DNA from: Lithodes maja | Taxonomy: Eukaryota; Arthropoda; Malacostraca; Decapoda; Lithodidae | Reading direction: 5' to 3' | DNA length: 64,000 nucleotides | NCBI GenBank assembly: GCA_037953745.1 | Contig: JBAKBP010007403.1 | Span: 1 to 64,000, forward strand | Shown here: in pieces, positions 1-10,320 of the stretch | Layout of the letters: each line of letters starts with the position of its first letter | Position numbering within the stretch: the first letter of the stretch is position 1 | The notes under the pieces: model-generated | The model's database searches: none | The model's input: the letters and a program-made list of their open reading frames with translations, nothing else | Told to the model about the DNA's origin: nothing | Made by a program: the position numbers and the translations under genes

Positions 1-1
1 G

Positions 2-3000
2 GGGGTTCCTCCCCAGATCCCCTCTCACTCGACTCCCACAGTGCCGTCCACTCAGTTGCCGGAGGTTAGCACTCTCCCACAGAGGGATGAGCATTGGAAG
101 ATTGGAGTGCCCTCGGGCGGTGCGTATGGTGGTTCCCCAGTTCTTGCCCCCCCTCCTTCAGTAGTGGCAGCTCCCTCTTCCGGCCTGTCTCCTGAGATGA
201 TATTTAAACTCGAGCTTGCTAAGATGGAGAATGAGGCTAGGAAGCAGGAGATGGAGAATGAGTCTAGGAGGCATGAGAAGGAGATGGAGAATGAGTCTAG
301 GAGGCATGAGAAGGAGATTGAGGCTGAGACTAGGAGGCAGGAGAATGAGACTAGGAAGCAGGAGAATGAGACTAGGAAGCAGGAGAAGGAGATTGAGGCT
401 GAGATTAGGAGGCACGAGGCTGAGCTTAGGTACGACTCAGAGAAATATTGTGCTCAAATAGATTTAGATAAGACTCGTGCAGAGTCGACAGGGATTCGGA
501 TGGGCCGTGAGGGCCAAGTAAGAGAACAGTCCTTGTCCCACTTAGTCAAATTGGTGCCGGCATTTAGTGAAACTGAAGTCACAGAATTTTTTAATCGTTT
601 TGAGAAGAAGTGTAGGGAGCATAATTGGCCTGAAGAGAAGTGGGCAGCTCTAGTCTCCTCCAGACTTACGGGTAAGGGTCTGAAGGCTTATGATGCACTG
701 CCTTTAGAGTCTTGCATTGACTACCCAGAATTGAAGAGAGCTGTCCTACGGGCATACGAGTTGCAACCAGAAACATATCGATTGAAGTTTCGGGGTGTTA
801 CAAAGACTAGGGAGGCGACCTTTCTTGAACATGCCCGGGACTTAAAAGATGCACTTACAAACTGGACACGTTCTGAGAAAGCTGAGACGGCCGAACAGTT
901 GACTGAGCTGTTTCTGCTCGAGCAGTTTTATAAGTGTACAGGTGCAGAAATGACTTTAACTATTAAAGAAAAGAATCCAAAAACTCTACAGGAGGCAGCT
1001 GAGATGGCTGACCTCCGGCTATCATTAATTCGTGGGTGCGGGTCTGCCCAGCGTAGTGAGGCAGGTAACAAGGGGCGTGACGCCCCACCCCCCCGAGTTA
1101 GTAATATATCTTATGCAAACAAGTACAAGAGTTATGATACCAAGACTGACCACAAGACTAGCACCGTCCCATTTAAGAAGGGGCCGGGCCCTTCCCAGTA
1201 CCAAGGGAAGCCCAAAGGGGAGTTAGAGTGTTATCAATGTCATAAAAAGTGGCACTTTGCAAGAGTCTGTCCTAGCAAACCACCTACAGCAGCTGTGTCT
1301 TTGGCCTGCAACATTGGTGTGTCTCTGAAGCCTTCTGAGTTTGCCCGGGGCAGTTCGTCAGAGGCTGAGGCACAGCCAATGCAGAAGCACCTGGGAGGCT
1401 CGAACCCTGCTCAGGATGTTTTTTGCGACCATAGAGGACGGGGTTGCGTGATGTGGGCGGGGCGCAAGCATGGAGTAGAGGTCTTGCGTGATACAGGTGC
1501 TTCCCAGACTTTGATGAAAAACTTGACTGGCTACCCTATAAATGCGGCTCGGGTGGTGGTGGTGCAGGGTATTAATGCAACTCGGTCATACCCGCTGGTG
1601 CGGTTGGAGTTGGAGGTGGATGGTGTGGCACGTGAATTGGATGTTGGGATTGTGGAGAAACTGCCAGTGGAGGGCGTCGACCTTCTTCTCGGCAACGACT
1701 TTGCAATGCCCGCTTCTGAGGTTCTACCCTTAGTCGTTGCCGAGAGGCCGGCCGACGTGAGTAGGGAAGAGCGAGAGTGGGTCGAGCGGTGCCAGGCACA
1801 ACCCATGGCGTGTGCTGTCACCCGAGCTCGGGCAGCTAAAGTGTCACAGCCTAGTCCTCCGTCTTCAGACCAGCAGAGGAACGATCAACAGGAGGAGGCT
1901 AAAGCTGGAGTTGGTTTTAAGAGTTTTGACTCGGCGGCTCTCCTGGGTGATTCAGTATTAGCACCATTACTTAGTTCTGGAGTAGCCCCTGGGCCTGTCA
2001 TCGAGAGTGACGAGGCTGGGCATGACGAGTCTCCACGACAGCAACGTTATGAACATCGAGAGAGACAGAGGGAGCAGCTCAGTATCGGGGAGGGTCATGC
2101 ATTGCTCCGGGAGCAGTTAGATCGCTTGGCACCCTCAGATATACGTCGGTTGCAGCTGGAGGACCCTGAGCTCCAAACGTGTGCTAATGGAGCTGTGGAG
2201 CTCGACGAGGACGGTGATGCACAGCCGGGAGATTTTTTTTATTACGATGGCATCCTGTATCGGCGTTTTCAAGACCCTAACCGTAGCTGGAAGATGGGGT
2301 CCGGGGTAGTGGACCAGTTGATGGTGCCGCGGGAGTGCAGGGATAGCCTACTGAGTTTGGCGCATGACACACCGCTGGCAGGACATTTGGGGGTAAGAAA
2401 AACGGTGGCGGCTTTGGGGAAGTTGTTTTGGTGGCCGGGGATGAAGTCTCATGTGCAGTCCTGGATAAACTCATGTGATATTTGTCAACGGGTCGGGAAA
2501 CCAAACCAAGTTATTCCTAAAGCTCCGTTGCACCCTATTCCTGTAATTGGGCCACCTTTTAGTAAGATTGTTGTTGACATGGTTGGTCCCCTCCCTCCCA
2601 CAAAGGCTGGTAATAAATTTTTGTTAACCATCATGGATGTTGCCACTAGATACCCCGATGCATACCCCATGAAAAACGGCATGGCTAAGACGGTAGTCAG
2701 TAACTTGTTGTGGTACTTTTCAAGGTACGGGTACCCGGAGGAGATTCAGTCTGATCAGGGGTCCAATTTCACCTCCAATCTCTTTAAGCAAACAATGCAA
2801 CAGCATGGAATACGGGCGGTGGTATCGTCAGCGTATCACCCTGAGAGCCAAGGGGTGCTTGAGCGGTGGCATGCCACCCTTAAAAGCATGCTCAGGTGTT
2901 ATTGTGCTGATAACGGAAGAGATTGGGATCTTGGATTGCCGTATGTACTGTTTGCTGCTCGGGAAGTGCCTGGTGAGAGCCTGGGATTTAGTCCAAACGA

Positions 3001-4939
3001 GCTGATTTTTGGACACCGAGTCAGGGGCCCCCTTAATATGCTGCGGGAAATTTGGGAAGGAACTGTGCCGCCTTGTTCCTTGTTGAAGTATGTGTTTGAA
3101 AGCCGTGAGCGCATGCTTAAGAGTCTGGAGATGGCAGGTCGGAATTTAACAGGGTCACAAGCTTTAATGAAGGACAGGTATGATCGCAAAGTGAAGCTCC
3201 GGGAGTTCATTGTGGGACAGGAGGTGTTGATTTTGTTGCCTTTGGTGGGTAACCCCTTGTCGGCGAAGTATACTGGACCCTATAAAATTGTGGAGAAAAT
3301 TTCGGACCTAGATTACCTTGTTGCCACTCCAGACAGGAGGAAGAAGAATCAGTTATGTCACGTGAACCTGATAAAAGAGTATGTGAGGCGCCCCTCTGAG
3401 CCTCTCACTGTCCCTGTGTTGGCTTGTTGCGGCCGTGGTGGAGAAGGAGAGGGGGACAGTCAAGCTTCAGAGGAGGATAGCTGGGATCACCATGTTTCAG
3501 CGGATCAGTGGGCGGGGAACTCGAGCCTAAGGGCTGACGAGGCTATAGCCCATTTGCCTGAGCCGCAATTTGAAGCTATCCGTCAGTTGCTCGGTTTATA
3601 CCCCACTGTATTCGCTGAACATCCAGGCCTCACTACTCAGGCTATGCATGATGTTGACGTGGGGCACCATCTACCCTTTAAGTCAATCCCATACCGTGTG
3701 CCCCCCATAAAACTACCCGCTCTGAGGGATGAGTTGGAGTATATGCTCGGTAGAGGGTTGATAGAGAAAGGTACCGTTAAATGGACTTCCCCCGTAACAC
3801 TGCAGCCTAAACCAGATGGCAAGGTACGCTTCTGTATTGATTTCCGTAGGCTAAACGGTTTGACTCCAACTAACCCATATCCTCTTCCTCGGGTTGATGA
3901 TAGTGTTGATAAAATTGGTAATGCTCGGTTTTTGTCTAAAGTTGATTTAGTAAAAGGTTACTGGCAAGTACCTTTGTCCGAGCGCGCTAAAGAGGTATGT
4001 GGTTTTGTGGTGGACGGGAGTACTTACCGGTGTAATGTTATGCCCTACGGACTTAAGAATGCACCAGCAACGTTTCAGAACCTGATGAATGAAATTGTCA
4101 AGGACATTCCAAATTGCACCGTATACTTGGACGATGTAATCATTTATGATGACGACTTTGAGAGCCATTGTGAGCACCTGGAGACCTTGTTCCGGAAACT
4201 TAGTGAAGCAAGTCTGGTAGTAAATTTGGCAAAGTGTGACTTCGTAAAAGCCACTGTGCAGTACCTTGGGTTTGTAGTGGGAAGGGGACAGGTGTGCCCT
4301 CCTCAGAACAAGGTACAGGCTATCAATAAATTTCCGCACCCAACCACCAAGAAGCAGATCATGAGATTCTTGGGTATGATAGGCTACTACAGACGCTTTA
4401 TAAAAGGTTACTCCACGGTGTTGGCACCTCTCACAGATTTGTTATCTAAAGACAAAAAGTTTTTGTGGGCGCCTGAGTGTGAAAAGGCTTTTAATTTAGT
4501 GAAGCATTTGCTGTGTACTCACCCGATACTCAGGGCCCCAGACTTTAACAGGCCTTTTCAGCTGGCAACAGATGCTAGTGGTGTAGGGGCTGGTGCCGTC
4601 TTGCTACAGACAGACAATGAAGGTGTGGAACACCCAGTAAGTTTCTTTTCTAAGAAGTTCAATGCTGCACAAAAGAACTATTCTACAATAGAAAAGGAAT
4701 TACTGGCGATTGTGCTGTCACTCAGGCACTTCGAGGTGTATGTTCCAGCCTATGGCCCAGTCGTGGTTATCTACACTGATCATCACCCTTTGAGATTCCT
4801 AAATCAATTTCACAATCGCAATATGAGACTGACCCGGTGGTCATTGATGTTGCAGGAGTATAACCTGGACATCCGGCATATTGCGGGATGTGACAATGTG
4901 ATTGCGGATTGTTTATCGAGGGTAGATGATCAGTCGTAG
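2..4939 (+). CDS. Gag-Pol polyprotein of element A (partial at 5' end), order Gag-PR-INT-RT-RH
   Basis: The frame is open from base 2 with no ATG near 41, so the true start lies upstream. In order: a charged repetitive coiled-coil stretch (about 215-430); a SCAN-like capsid region (about 535-800); zinc knuckle CX2CX4HX4C (1229-1270); aspartic protease DTG (1490-1498); integrase HHCC finger with His at 2363 and 2384 and Cys at 2474 and 2483; integrase core with Asp at 2576, Asp at 2753 and Glu at 2861 (DX35E spacing); a GPY motif near 3275; reverse transcriptase with YLDD (4124-4135); RNase H with its first Asp at 4571 and a TDHHP motif near 4777; then the stop. Integrase before reverse transcriptase is the copia order, but every domain is gypsy-like, as in the Gmr1 group. 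All catalytic residues I looked for are present. There is no frameshift between gag and pol. Confidence 0.95.
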   Translation, partial: GVPPQIPSHSTPTVPSTQLPEVSTLPQRDEHWKIGVPSGGAYGGSPVLAPPPSVVAAPSSGLSPEMIFKLELAKMENEARKQEMENESRRHEKEMENESRRHEKEIEAETRRQENETRKQENETRKQEKEIEAEIRRHEAELRYDSEKYCAQIDLDKTRAESTGIRMGREGQVREQSLSHLVKLVPAFSETEVTEFFNRFEKKCREHNWPEEKWAALVSSRLTGKGLKAYDALPLESCIDYPELKRAVLRAYELQPETYRLKFRGVTKTREATFLEHARDLKDALTNWTRSEKAETAEQLTELFLLEQFYKCTGAEMTLTIKEKNPKTLQEAAEMADLRLSLIRGCGSAQRSEAGNKGRDAPPPRVSNISYANKYKSYDTKTDHKTSTVPFKKGPGPSQYQGKPKGELECYQCHKKWHFARVCPSKPPTAAVSLACNIGVSLKPSEFARGSSSEAEAQPMQKHLGGSNPAQDVFCDHRGRGCVMWAGRKHGVEVLRDTGASQTLMKNLTGYPINAARVVVVQGINATRSYPLVRLELEVDGVARELDVGIVEKLPVEGVDLLLGNDFAMPASEVLPLVVAERPADVSREEREWVERCQAQPMACAVTRARAAKVSQPSPPSSDQQRNDQQEEAKAGVGFKSFDSAALLGDSVLAPLLSSGVAPGPVIESDEAGHDESPRQQRYEHRERQREQLSIGEGHALLREQLDRLAPSDIRRLQLEDPELQTCANGAVELDEDGDAQPGDFFYYDGILYRRFQDPNRSWKMGSGVVDQLMVPRECRDSLLSLAHDTPLAGHLGVRKTVAALGKLFWWPGMKSHVQSWINSCDICQRVGKPNQVIPKAPLHPIPVIGPPFSKIVVDMVGPLPPTKAGNKFLLTIMDVATRYPDAYPMKNGMAKTVVSNLLWYFSRYGYPEEIQSDQGSNFTSNLFKQTMQQHGIRAVVSSAYHPESQGVLERWHATLKSMLRCYCADNGRDWDLGLPYVLFAAREVPGESLGFSPNELIFGHRVRGPLNMLREIWEGTVPPCSLLKYVFESRERMLKSLEMAGRNLTGSQALMKDRYDRKVKLREFIVGQEVLILLPLVGNPLSAKYTGPYKIVEKISDLDYLVATPDRRKKNQLCHVNLIKEYVRRPSEPLTVPVLACCGRGGEGEGDSQASEEDSWDHHVSADQWAGNSSLRADEAIAHLPEPQFEAIRQLLGLYPTVFAEHPGLTTQAMHDVDVGHHLPFKSIPYRVPPIKLPALRDELEYMLGRGLIEKGTVKWTSPVTLQPKPDGKVRFCIDFRRLNGLTPTNPYPLPRVDDSVDKIGNARFLSKVDLVKGYWQVPLSERAKEVCGFVVDGSTYRCNVMPYGLKNAPATFQNLMNEIVKDIPNCTVYLDDVIIYDDDFESHCEHLETLFRKLSEASLVVNLAKCDFVKATVQYLGFVVGRGQVCPPQNKVQAINKFPHPTTKKQIMRFLGMIGYYRRFIKGYSTVLAPLTDLLSKDKKFLWAPECEKAFNLVKHLLCTHPILRAPDFNRPFQLATDASGVGAGAVLLQTDNEGVEHPVSFFSKKFNAAQKNYSTIEKELLAIVLSLRHFEVYVPAYGPVVVIYTDHHPLRFLNQFHNRNMRLTRWSLMLQEYNLDIRHIAGCDNVIADCLSRVDDQS

Positions 4940-5453
4940 GCTATCACAGGTGTATGATCCCGAAGAGATTGACACACGGGTAGCCTCCTGCTTTGGTTTG
5001 AGTAGTATTTTGCGCTTGGTGCTTGTTGGCTCGCGGTTGTAGCCCAGCGTATTGGGTCGTAAAGCAGGATTGTTGAGCGTTTGGTATAGAAGAAAATAGG
5101 CTGCCCTTATAGTGCAGCCGGAAAAAAAACATATTAAAATATAAAAATCATATAAAAACTCTTTCTTTTTGATATAGATAATTGTATAAGTTTGTCATAG
5201 CCTATAGTGTTTGAGTAGTCCACGAACTATCAAACGGCTGAGCTGCTGTAAGCTCGCTCTGGGAGCATGATATTATGTCTTTTACTATTGTTGGGAGGAG
5301 TTATGAAATGTGATTTTTTTTTTTATAAGATGTGTTTTAGTGATAAACTCAGCGTTGTTTTAGTGCCATGCGGTCGCTGGGTGTGAGGGGTTTGATGGGG
5401 TTCTGTATATCAGATTTTAGCTCAGGGTTGAGCAAGTAAAATCTTGGGGGAGG
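4940..5453 (+). other. 3' non-coding block and polypurine tract of element A
   Basis: There is no gene here. The block contains sequences shared with the same place in D, E, F and C although the LTRs differ: a GTGCAGCCG motif near 5113, an A/T-rich run ending CTCTTTCTTT, an AAGCTCGCTCT motif near 5250 and TTGGGAGG near 5292. It ends with a hairpin and the purine run GGGGGAGG (5446-5453), which primes plus-strand DNA in this class of element. Conservation across sub-branches suggests a cis-acting role, which is inference. Confidence 0.7.
5412..5444 (+). promoter_or_regulatory. Hairpin next to the polypurine tract, element A
   Basis: AGATTTT (5412-5418) pairs with AAAATCT (5438-5444). Inside it GCTCA (5420-5424) pairs with TGAGC (5429-5433) around a GGGT loop. 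D and F have AGATAT/ATATCT at the same place and C and E have AGATTTTT/AAAAATCT, so the pairing is kept while the sequence changes. Confidence 0.7.
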
Positions 5454-5833
5454 TGTGACGCATGTCGAGTATGAGCATGCTGTACAGAACGCCCAGTCAG
5501 GCCCCACTCTCGCTAGGATCGTCAGGGCAGGAACTTTGGCTGTAGTCTGTGTAGAGTTTCCTAACTCAGTTTATGTGAACCGTTGTACTATAAGTATTAT
5601 CATTATGTATTTTGTTTTCTTCTAAGTCAACGAGTTCTATTTTATATCATTAGATATAAGTATTGTGTGTGGGACTTATATGTAATGATGAGAGGAGAGA
5701 GAGAGAGATATTACGTAACGGGGACCAGTGAGTGCGCCACGCGGGCAGATAGGCGTAATTCCCTCCTCCCTCTTCCCTTCCTCCCTCTCAGAGCGTGGGA
5801 AATCCTTTGTCGATCCCAGATTGAGAGAGAATA

Positions 5834-5905
5834 TGACGTCATGATTGCCAGTGGGCGGTCCTTAAGTAGTTTGAGATATGCCGCTAGAGGGCCGAGTATA
5901 AAAAG
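5834..5905 (+). promoter_or_regulatory. Probable LTR promoter of element A: CRE palindrome plus TATA box
   Basis: TGACGTCA (5834-5841) is a perfect CREB/ATF-type palindrome. TATAAAAAG (5897-5905) lies 55 bases downstream. The same pairing occurs in the LTRs of B, C and E. Confidence 0.6.
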
Positions 5906-6454
5906 AGAGGTTCTTGCCACCATTCTTCAGAACTCATCAGGCAAAGCGACTTCTCATATCCCTTGCAACTATCCATATTCTTCCGACTGATGTGAACTTT
6001 CTCTACTCTCTGAACAGCCTATCTTCTTCTCTTCTCGTCCCTGTTTAACCTCCATGACCCCTTTGGTGCAGATTTAGTCAGCCAAAGTATTATCGCTTGA
6101 GTTCTCACGAGATAAGTGCCTGTTAGATAGCCTATTTTTGGAAGGGTTAACTAGAATAGGATTGATTGATGTTTGTTGCACTCGTATATGCATTTCCCTG
6201 TGTGCGATTATTCATGTTCCTGTTTTCTGCTGGTTTAGGCAATGCTAGACTGGGATAGGGTTTCTGAGTTGTGATTTCCTATGAGTACTAGGTTGCGGTT
6301 GAACCAGTACAATTGCAACGGAGACGTGGAACGCCTAGGTGGTCTTTCTGACTGTGTACCGTGGGAGTTTAGCACTGTGTTGCGAGTGAGGGCTTTTGCC
6401 TGTGCCACCCAACACTGTGCTATCTCATTTGCTTGACTTTGAGAGGATCGCCAG

Positions 6455-6487
6455 GAGAGAACCAGATACTAGTGATCTGGATCTCTC
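6455..6487 (+). promoter_or_regulatory. Conserved LTR hairpin, element A
   Basis: Outer stem GAGAG/CTCTC, a 2x2 internal loop, inner stem CCAGAT/ATCTGG, loop ACTAGTG. It lies about 550 bases downstream of the TATA box, so it would be in the transcript. Counterparts with compensatory changes are in the other LTRs. Confidence 0.65.
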
Positions 6488-7310
6488 AAGAGAGCATCCC
6501 GTCAATTACCGTAATTTGGCCGCACAGTCTTAAGGACCTCGCTAGGCTACGAGCCGCTTGCTCAGCCATTGTCTCTTAACCTTAGATATCCCAGCTAGAC
6601 TTTGCTCGACCAGCAGATACAGCATAGTATTGAAGCTTCTCCTTATGTATATTATTGTTTAAGCACTATTGATTTCATGTGTGGCACGCTTAGCTACTTC
6701 AGAGATTAGTGGCCCACGAGCACAATCTTAGTAGGCTATTGCCAGTGCATTGTCGGAGTACTTCTTCTTAATGTTTGCCATATCCTATTGCTTATTCTTA
6801 TAATTCTTCTTATGTCAATTTAAAGCCTTTAATTACCAGTGAGTTATTCATTAAATTGCTGTTCAAAATCCGATACTTACTTCTTATGAGTATTCGAGAA
6901 GCATCTAACTTATCAGAAGATTCCTTGCTTGATGCTCGAGGACTATTGTTTAACGTAACGTAATAGTGCCGATCCGAAGTAGAGGGTGGAGGACTTCTTA
7001 AGTTCTTAGTTCAAGGGTGGATTACTTCGGCTTCGGCCAACACTATTCTTTAGTGTTGTAGTACTTTCTTCTTTGTTTGATTGTTGACCAGACTAGATAA
7101 CTCCCGTCTTGCTATTAGTCTGTTGTGTGAAACGCTAGTACCGAGTTCTTGTATACCCCGTTATAGCAGATAGAACTCTGGAGGGTAGTGGCGTTTTTTT
7201 GTTCGGCTGGCAGTACTCTGGGGTTGGGATCGTGTGTTTCCGTTGTGGCAGCGAGCCATACTCGAGTCCTGTGTAAGAGCCCTAGTGTACCCGAGTGCCC
7301 GGTCGTAACA

Positions 7311-9274
7311 CCGGTGACAACACACGCCATAGGCTGTCCCGGACACTTCTCAACCCACTCCTGCTCCTCCCTACTCACGTCGGCCGGCTTCTCGGCAACG
7401 ACCAAGGGTGGAGCCTCAGAAGTAGGCCCCGCAAAGTCGTTGCCGAGAAGGAGGTCGACGCCCCCAACAGGTAACTTCTCCACAATTCCTACATCCAGGT
7501 CACGAGTCACACCATCTTCATTCTTACAAGCGGGTATGACCTTGTTGCATTAACTCCCTGAACCACAACCACCCACGCCGTATTGACAGGTTTACCAGTG
7601 CAATTTCTCAACAGTGTTTGCGATGCCCCAGTGTCACGCAAAATTCTCACCTCATGTCTTCTACCCCCCCACTCCACACAACCGAGTCCCCTGTGGTCAC
7701 TAAAGGCATCACGGACAGGGAATAAGCCTTCCGGATCCTTCTGCACTGGCAGTGTATTTACCTTGGAAGAAATGCCTCTAACAAACTCCGATGTCCTCTT
7801 GAACACTCCAATGCCGTGAGCAAAAGACACGGCTGCCGGAGGAGGTCGACTAGGGCACTCATTTGCCTTATGACCCTCCTGGTGGCAACTAAAACACATA
7901 AATTTCGGTTTCGGCTTATACTGTGATGTAAAAGGCCCCTGACTTTTCACATACGGTGTGGTGTAAGGTTTGGATTCAGTTTTAGTTTCATGGCTCTTCT
8001 GTTTAAATGTGTCATTGTTACGGGGAGGGGGAGGATAACGGTCCTTAGCACTTACATCGTACTTCTGTGAGGACCCGCAACCCCGAATCAACGACAGCCG
8101 TCGATCAGCCATTTCTGCTGCTTCGACTAGAGTTCTTGGGTTTTTCTCCTTCAAGTTCAAAGTTAGATCACCGCCCGTGCTCTTAAAGAACTGCTCCAAC
8201 ATCATTAACTACTTAATTTCATCAAATGTTGTGACCTTCTCAGATCGGAGCCAGTTTCCCATAGCATCGGACAAGTCCCGGGCGTGTTCCAAAAAGGTGC
8301 TATCTCTTCCCTTAGTTACACCCCGGAACTTCAAACGGTACGTTTCTGGTTGCAATTCGTAAGCCCTCAGGACAGCCTCCTTGAGATCCTCATACACAAT
8401 ACATAACTCCAAAGAACGCATCGTAGGCTTTAAGACCCTTGCCTATTAATCTAGAGGATACAAGTGCTGCCCATTTATTCTCTGGCCACTGGTGTTCCTG
8501 GCACTTCTTCTCAAAGCGTGTGAAAAATTCTGTTACACCACTCTCATCAAACACCGGAACCAGTTTCAATAAGTGCGAGAGAGACTGATCATGAACACGG
8601 TTACCAGCCCCAAGTCGCTGTCCCGTTGTCTCTACTCGCGACTTCTCTACGTCCATGTCGGCACAGTACCTAGTCGACTCAGCTTGGATTTTTGCTTGAC
8701 TGATAGTTTTTCTCTCTTCTATCTTGGCTAATTCTAATTGCTGATGAAGCTGAAGCTCAGATACCCTGATAGCCTTTCTCTCTTCGATCTTAGCTAATTC
8801 GAGCTGAAGCAATAATTCTGGAGTTAACCCTTGAGGAGGTGAAGGTGCTACAATGTTTGAAATTACCGGTGGTCCCCCCAGGGGCAACCCACCCTGCCAG
8901 TCACCACCCAACTGTGGAAGCGTACCCGGGGTCGGCAAACTACTGGGATGGCTGGGAGTCGAGTGTAGGGGAAGCATGGCCGAAGGGCTCTGAGCACTCA
9001 ACCCATCTCGCTCACCAGTCACCCTGCCCAGTACACACGTTATCAAGTTATCCTTGGTCATGCTGCTAGTAACCGCATGACCGATAGCTGTGGCCAGGCA
9101 TTGAAGACCGTACCGATTCACACCCTCCAACCGCACGGCAGTAACAGGCCATTGCAAAAATATCCTAGCATCCTCCTCACAGTTCACCTGATTAACCATA
9201 TCATCATACTGCTGTTCCTCAGTTTCGACATTACGTACTGTGTCTCCATTCTCCTCTGATCCGGTATAAGACAT
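7311..9274 (-). pseudogene. gag-protease pseudogene of element B
   Basis: The ATG is at 9274 (protein begins MSYTGSEENG, as in C and E). The Q-rich coiled-coil region and SCAN-like capsid region follow. The frame is then broken near 8410 by a small deletion relative to C, stopped by TAG near 8206, and broken again near 7510. The zinc knuckle CFSCHQEGHKANEC is intact. Protease DTGASQTLL is visible near 7630. The reading ends at 7311, where element A begins, before any integrase or reverse transcriptase. Multiple independent breaks show it is dead, although its LTR could still act as a promoter. Confidence 0.9.
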
Positions 9275-9491
9275 GATGCTCACAAAAATTTCTCACCACA
9301 ATATTCAGAAAAGAAGCACCCCAAACTCTTATACCTCAATATACACACAAAAATTCTCGGAAATACTCAAGGGCTATACTATGTTGCAAACAAAAATTAT
9401 TCTTGCTGATCCCCGCAAAATATTCTCCAAAACAACAAATGTTCCCTGCTAATAAATGTAGGTTCAACAAATCCTAGGTAAGGTCGCCATT
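9275..9491 (-). other. 5' leader and primer-binding site of element B
   Basis: On the minus strand the LTR is followed by two A bases and TGGCGACC (9489-9482), a typical start of a tRNA primer-binding site because tRNAs end in CCA. I did not identify the tRNA. An untranslated leader of about 210 bases leads to the gag ATG. Confidence 0.75.
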
Positions 9492-10286
9492 TGTTACGAC
9501 TGGGGTTCAAATATATCAGGGCTCTTATTCATTGGACTAGTAATGGCATAAATGTTACAACGGAAAGCGCTAGCTCCAACCTCTGAAGTATATTCCCAGT
9601 GAACAAAGAACACAAATACTCTACAGAGTTCTATATGCAATAATAGGCTATCAAACTCTCAATAAATGTGCGTCTACTCTAGGCTTAATGTTATGTGAAA
9701 ACAGCCTATTACTACCTATAACCGAAGGTGCTTGGTTATGGTATGCAAAGTAAGGTGGTAAGAGAAGTTACAGCTTACGTTACTTTAATCAATAAATGTC
9801 AGGCACTCCTGCATGAAAGAAAGTGCACTAAAGTCCTTCAACACTAACAAGGAATCTTCTTTAAATGTTAGATGTTATAAAGATGCTCGTATCGGAAATG
9901 GAACCCAAAAAGGCAGGCAGCGGAACAATGCTCGTGCAGGCTATGCACACAAAAAGGCAGAATATATAATGCCGTCGGAGCCAAGAATATCCTAAACACT
10001 ACAACACTAATAATAATCGCCACAATGCAGTATTCCTATCAACAAAAAGAGCCTAAGTCGTTTGTGTCTCAATACATCAAACTAGGCTGCGAAATGCTTG
10101 TGTACTCATAAATGGGTATGCATAAAAAGAGTAATTAGGTTAATATACTTAATGTCTACTATGATTGATAAAGTCTAGCTAGAGTCAATGATACGAGATA
10201 CTGGTGCGCATGGCATGCTGCATAGCCTAGTGCAAATCTCAAGTCTGTGCGTCAAATATTACGTTATAATGAAGGGTAGCTCTCTT

Positions 10287-10320
10287 GAGAAACCTTAATA
10301 CCGAAGTATTAAGCGTTCTC
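10287..10320 (-). promoter_or_regulatory. Conserved LTR hairpin, element B
   Basis: On the minus strand: outer stem GAGAA/TTCTC, 2x2 internal loop, inner stem CTTAATAC/GTATTAAG closed by a TTCG tetraloop. It is at the same LTR position as the different-sequence hairpin of A, D and F. Confidence 0.65.

Larger units (their letters stand above)
1..7310 (+). mobile_element. Element A: Gmr1-like Ty3/gypsy LTR retrotransposon, 5' part outside window
   Basis: The body runs from the window edge through gag-pol, a 3' non-coding block, a purine tract and a 3' LTR starting TGTGACG (5454) and ending CGTAACA (7310). The 5' LTR and leader are not in the window. Sequence after 7310 (CCGG...) continues element B in the opposite orientation, matching the same place in element C around 23701. 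A therefore jumped into B. It is the only one of the six related elements here with all pol domains and no frame break, so it is the likeliest recently active copy. No env-like frame lies between pol and the LTR. Confidence 0.9.
5454..7310 (+). repeat. 3' LTR of element A (1857 bp)
   Basis: It starts TGTGACG directly after the purine tract and ends GGTCGTAACA, the termini shared by all LTRs in this window. It contains a CRE palindrome, a TATA box and a hairpin (listed separately). No gene is seen inside; the short open frames are not supported. The flank after it is CCGG, so a CCGG copy is expected before the 5' LTR outside the window. Confidence 0.9.

Noticed and set aside
158..461. Short frames on both strands overlapping the Gag coiled coil of A
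   Set aside because: They are shadows of the repetitive charged region in other frames.
4940..5453. Envelope gene between pol and LTR
   Set aside because: Only about 510 non-coding bases are present in A, and less in D and F. None of the elements has room for or similarity to env, so these are not called endogenous retroviruses.
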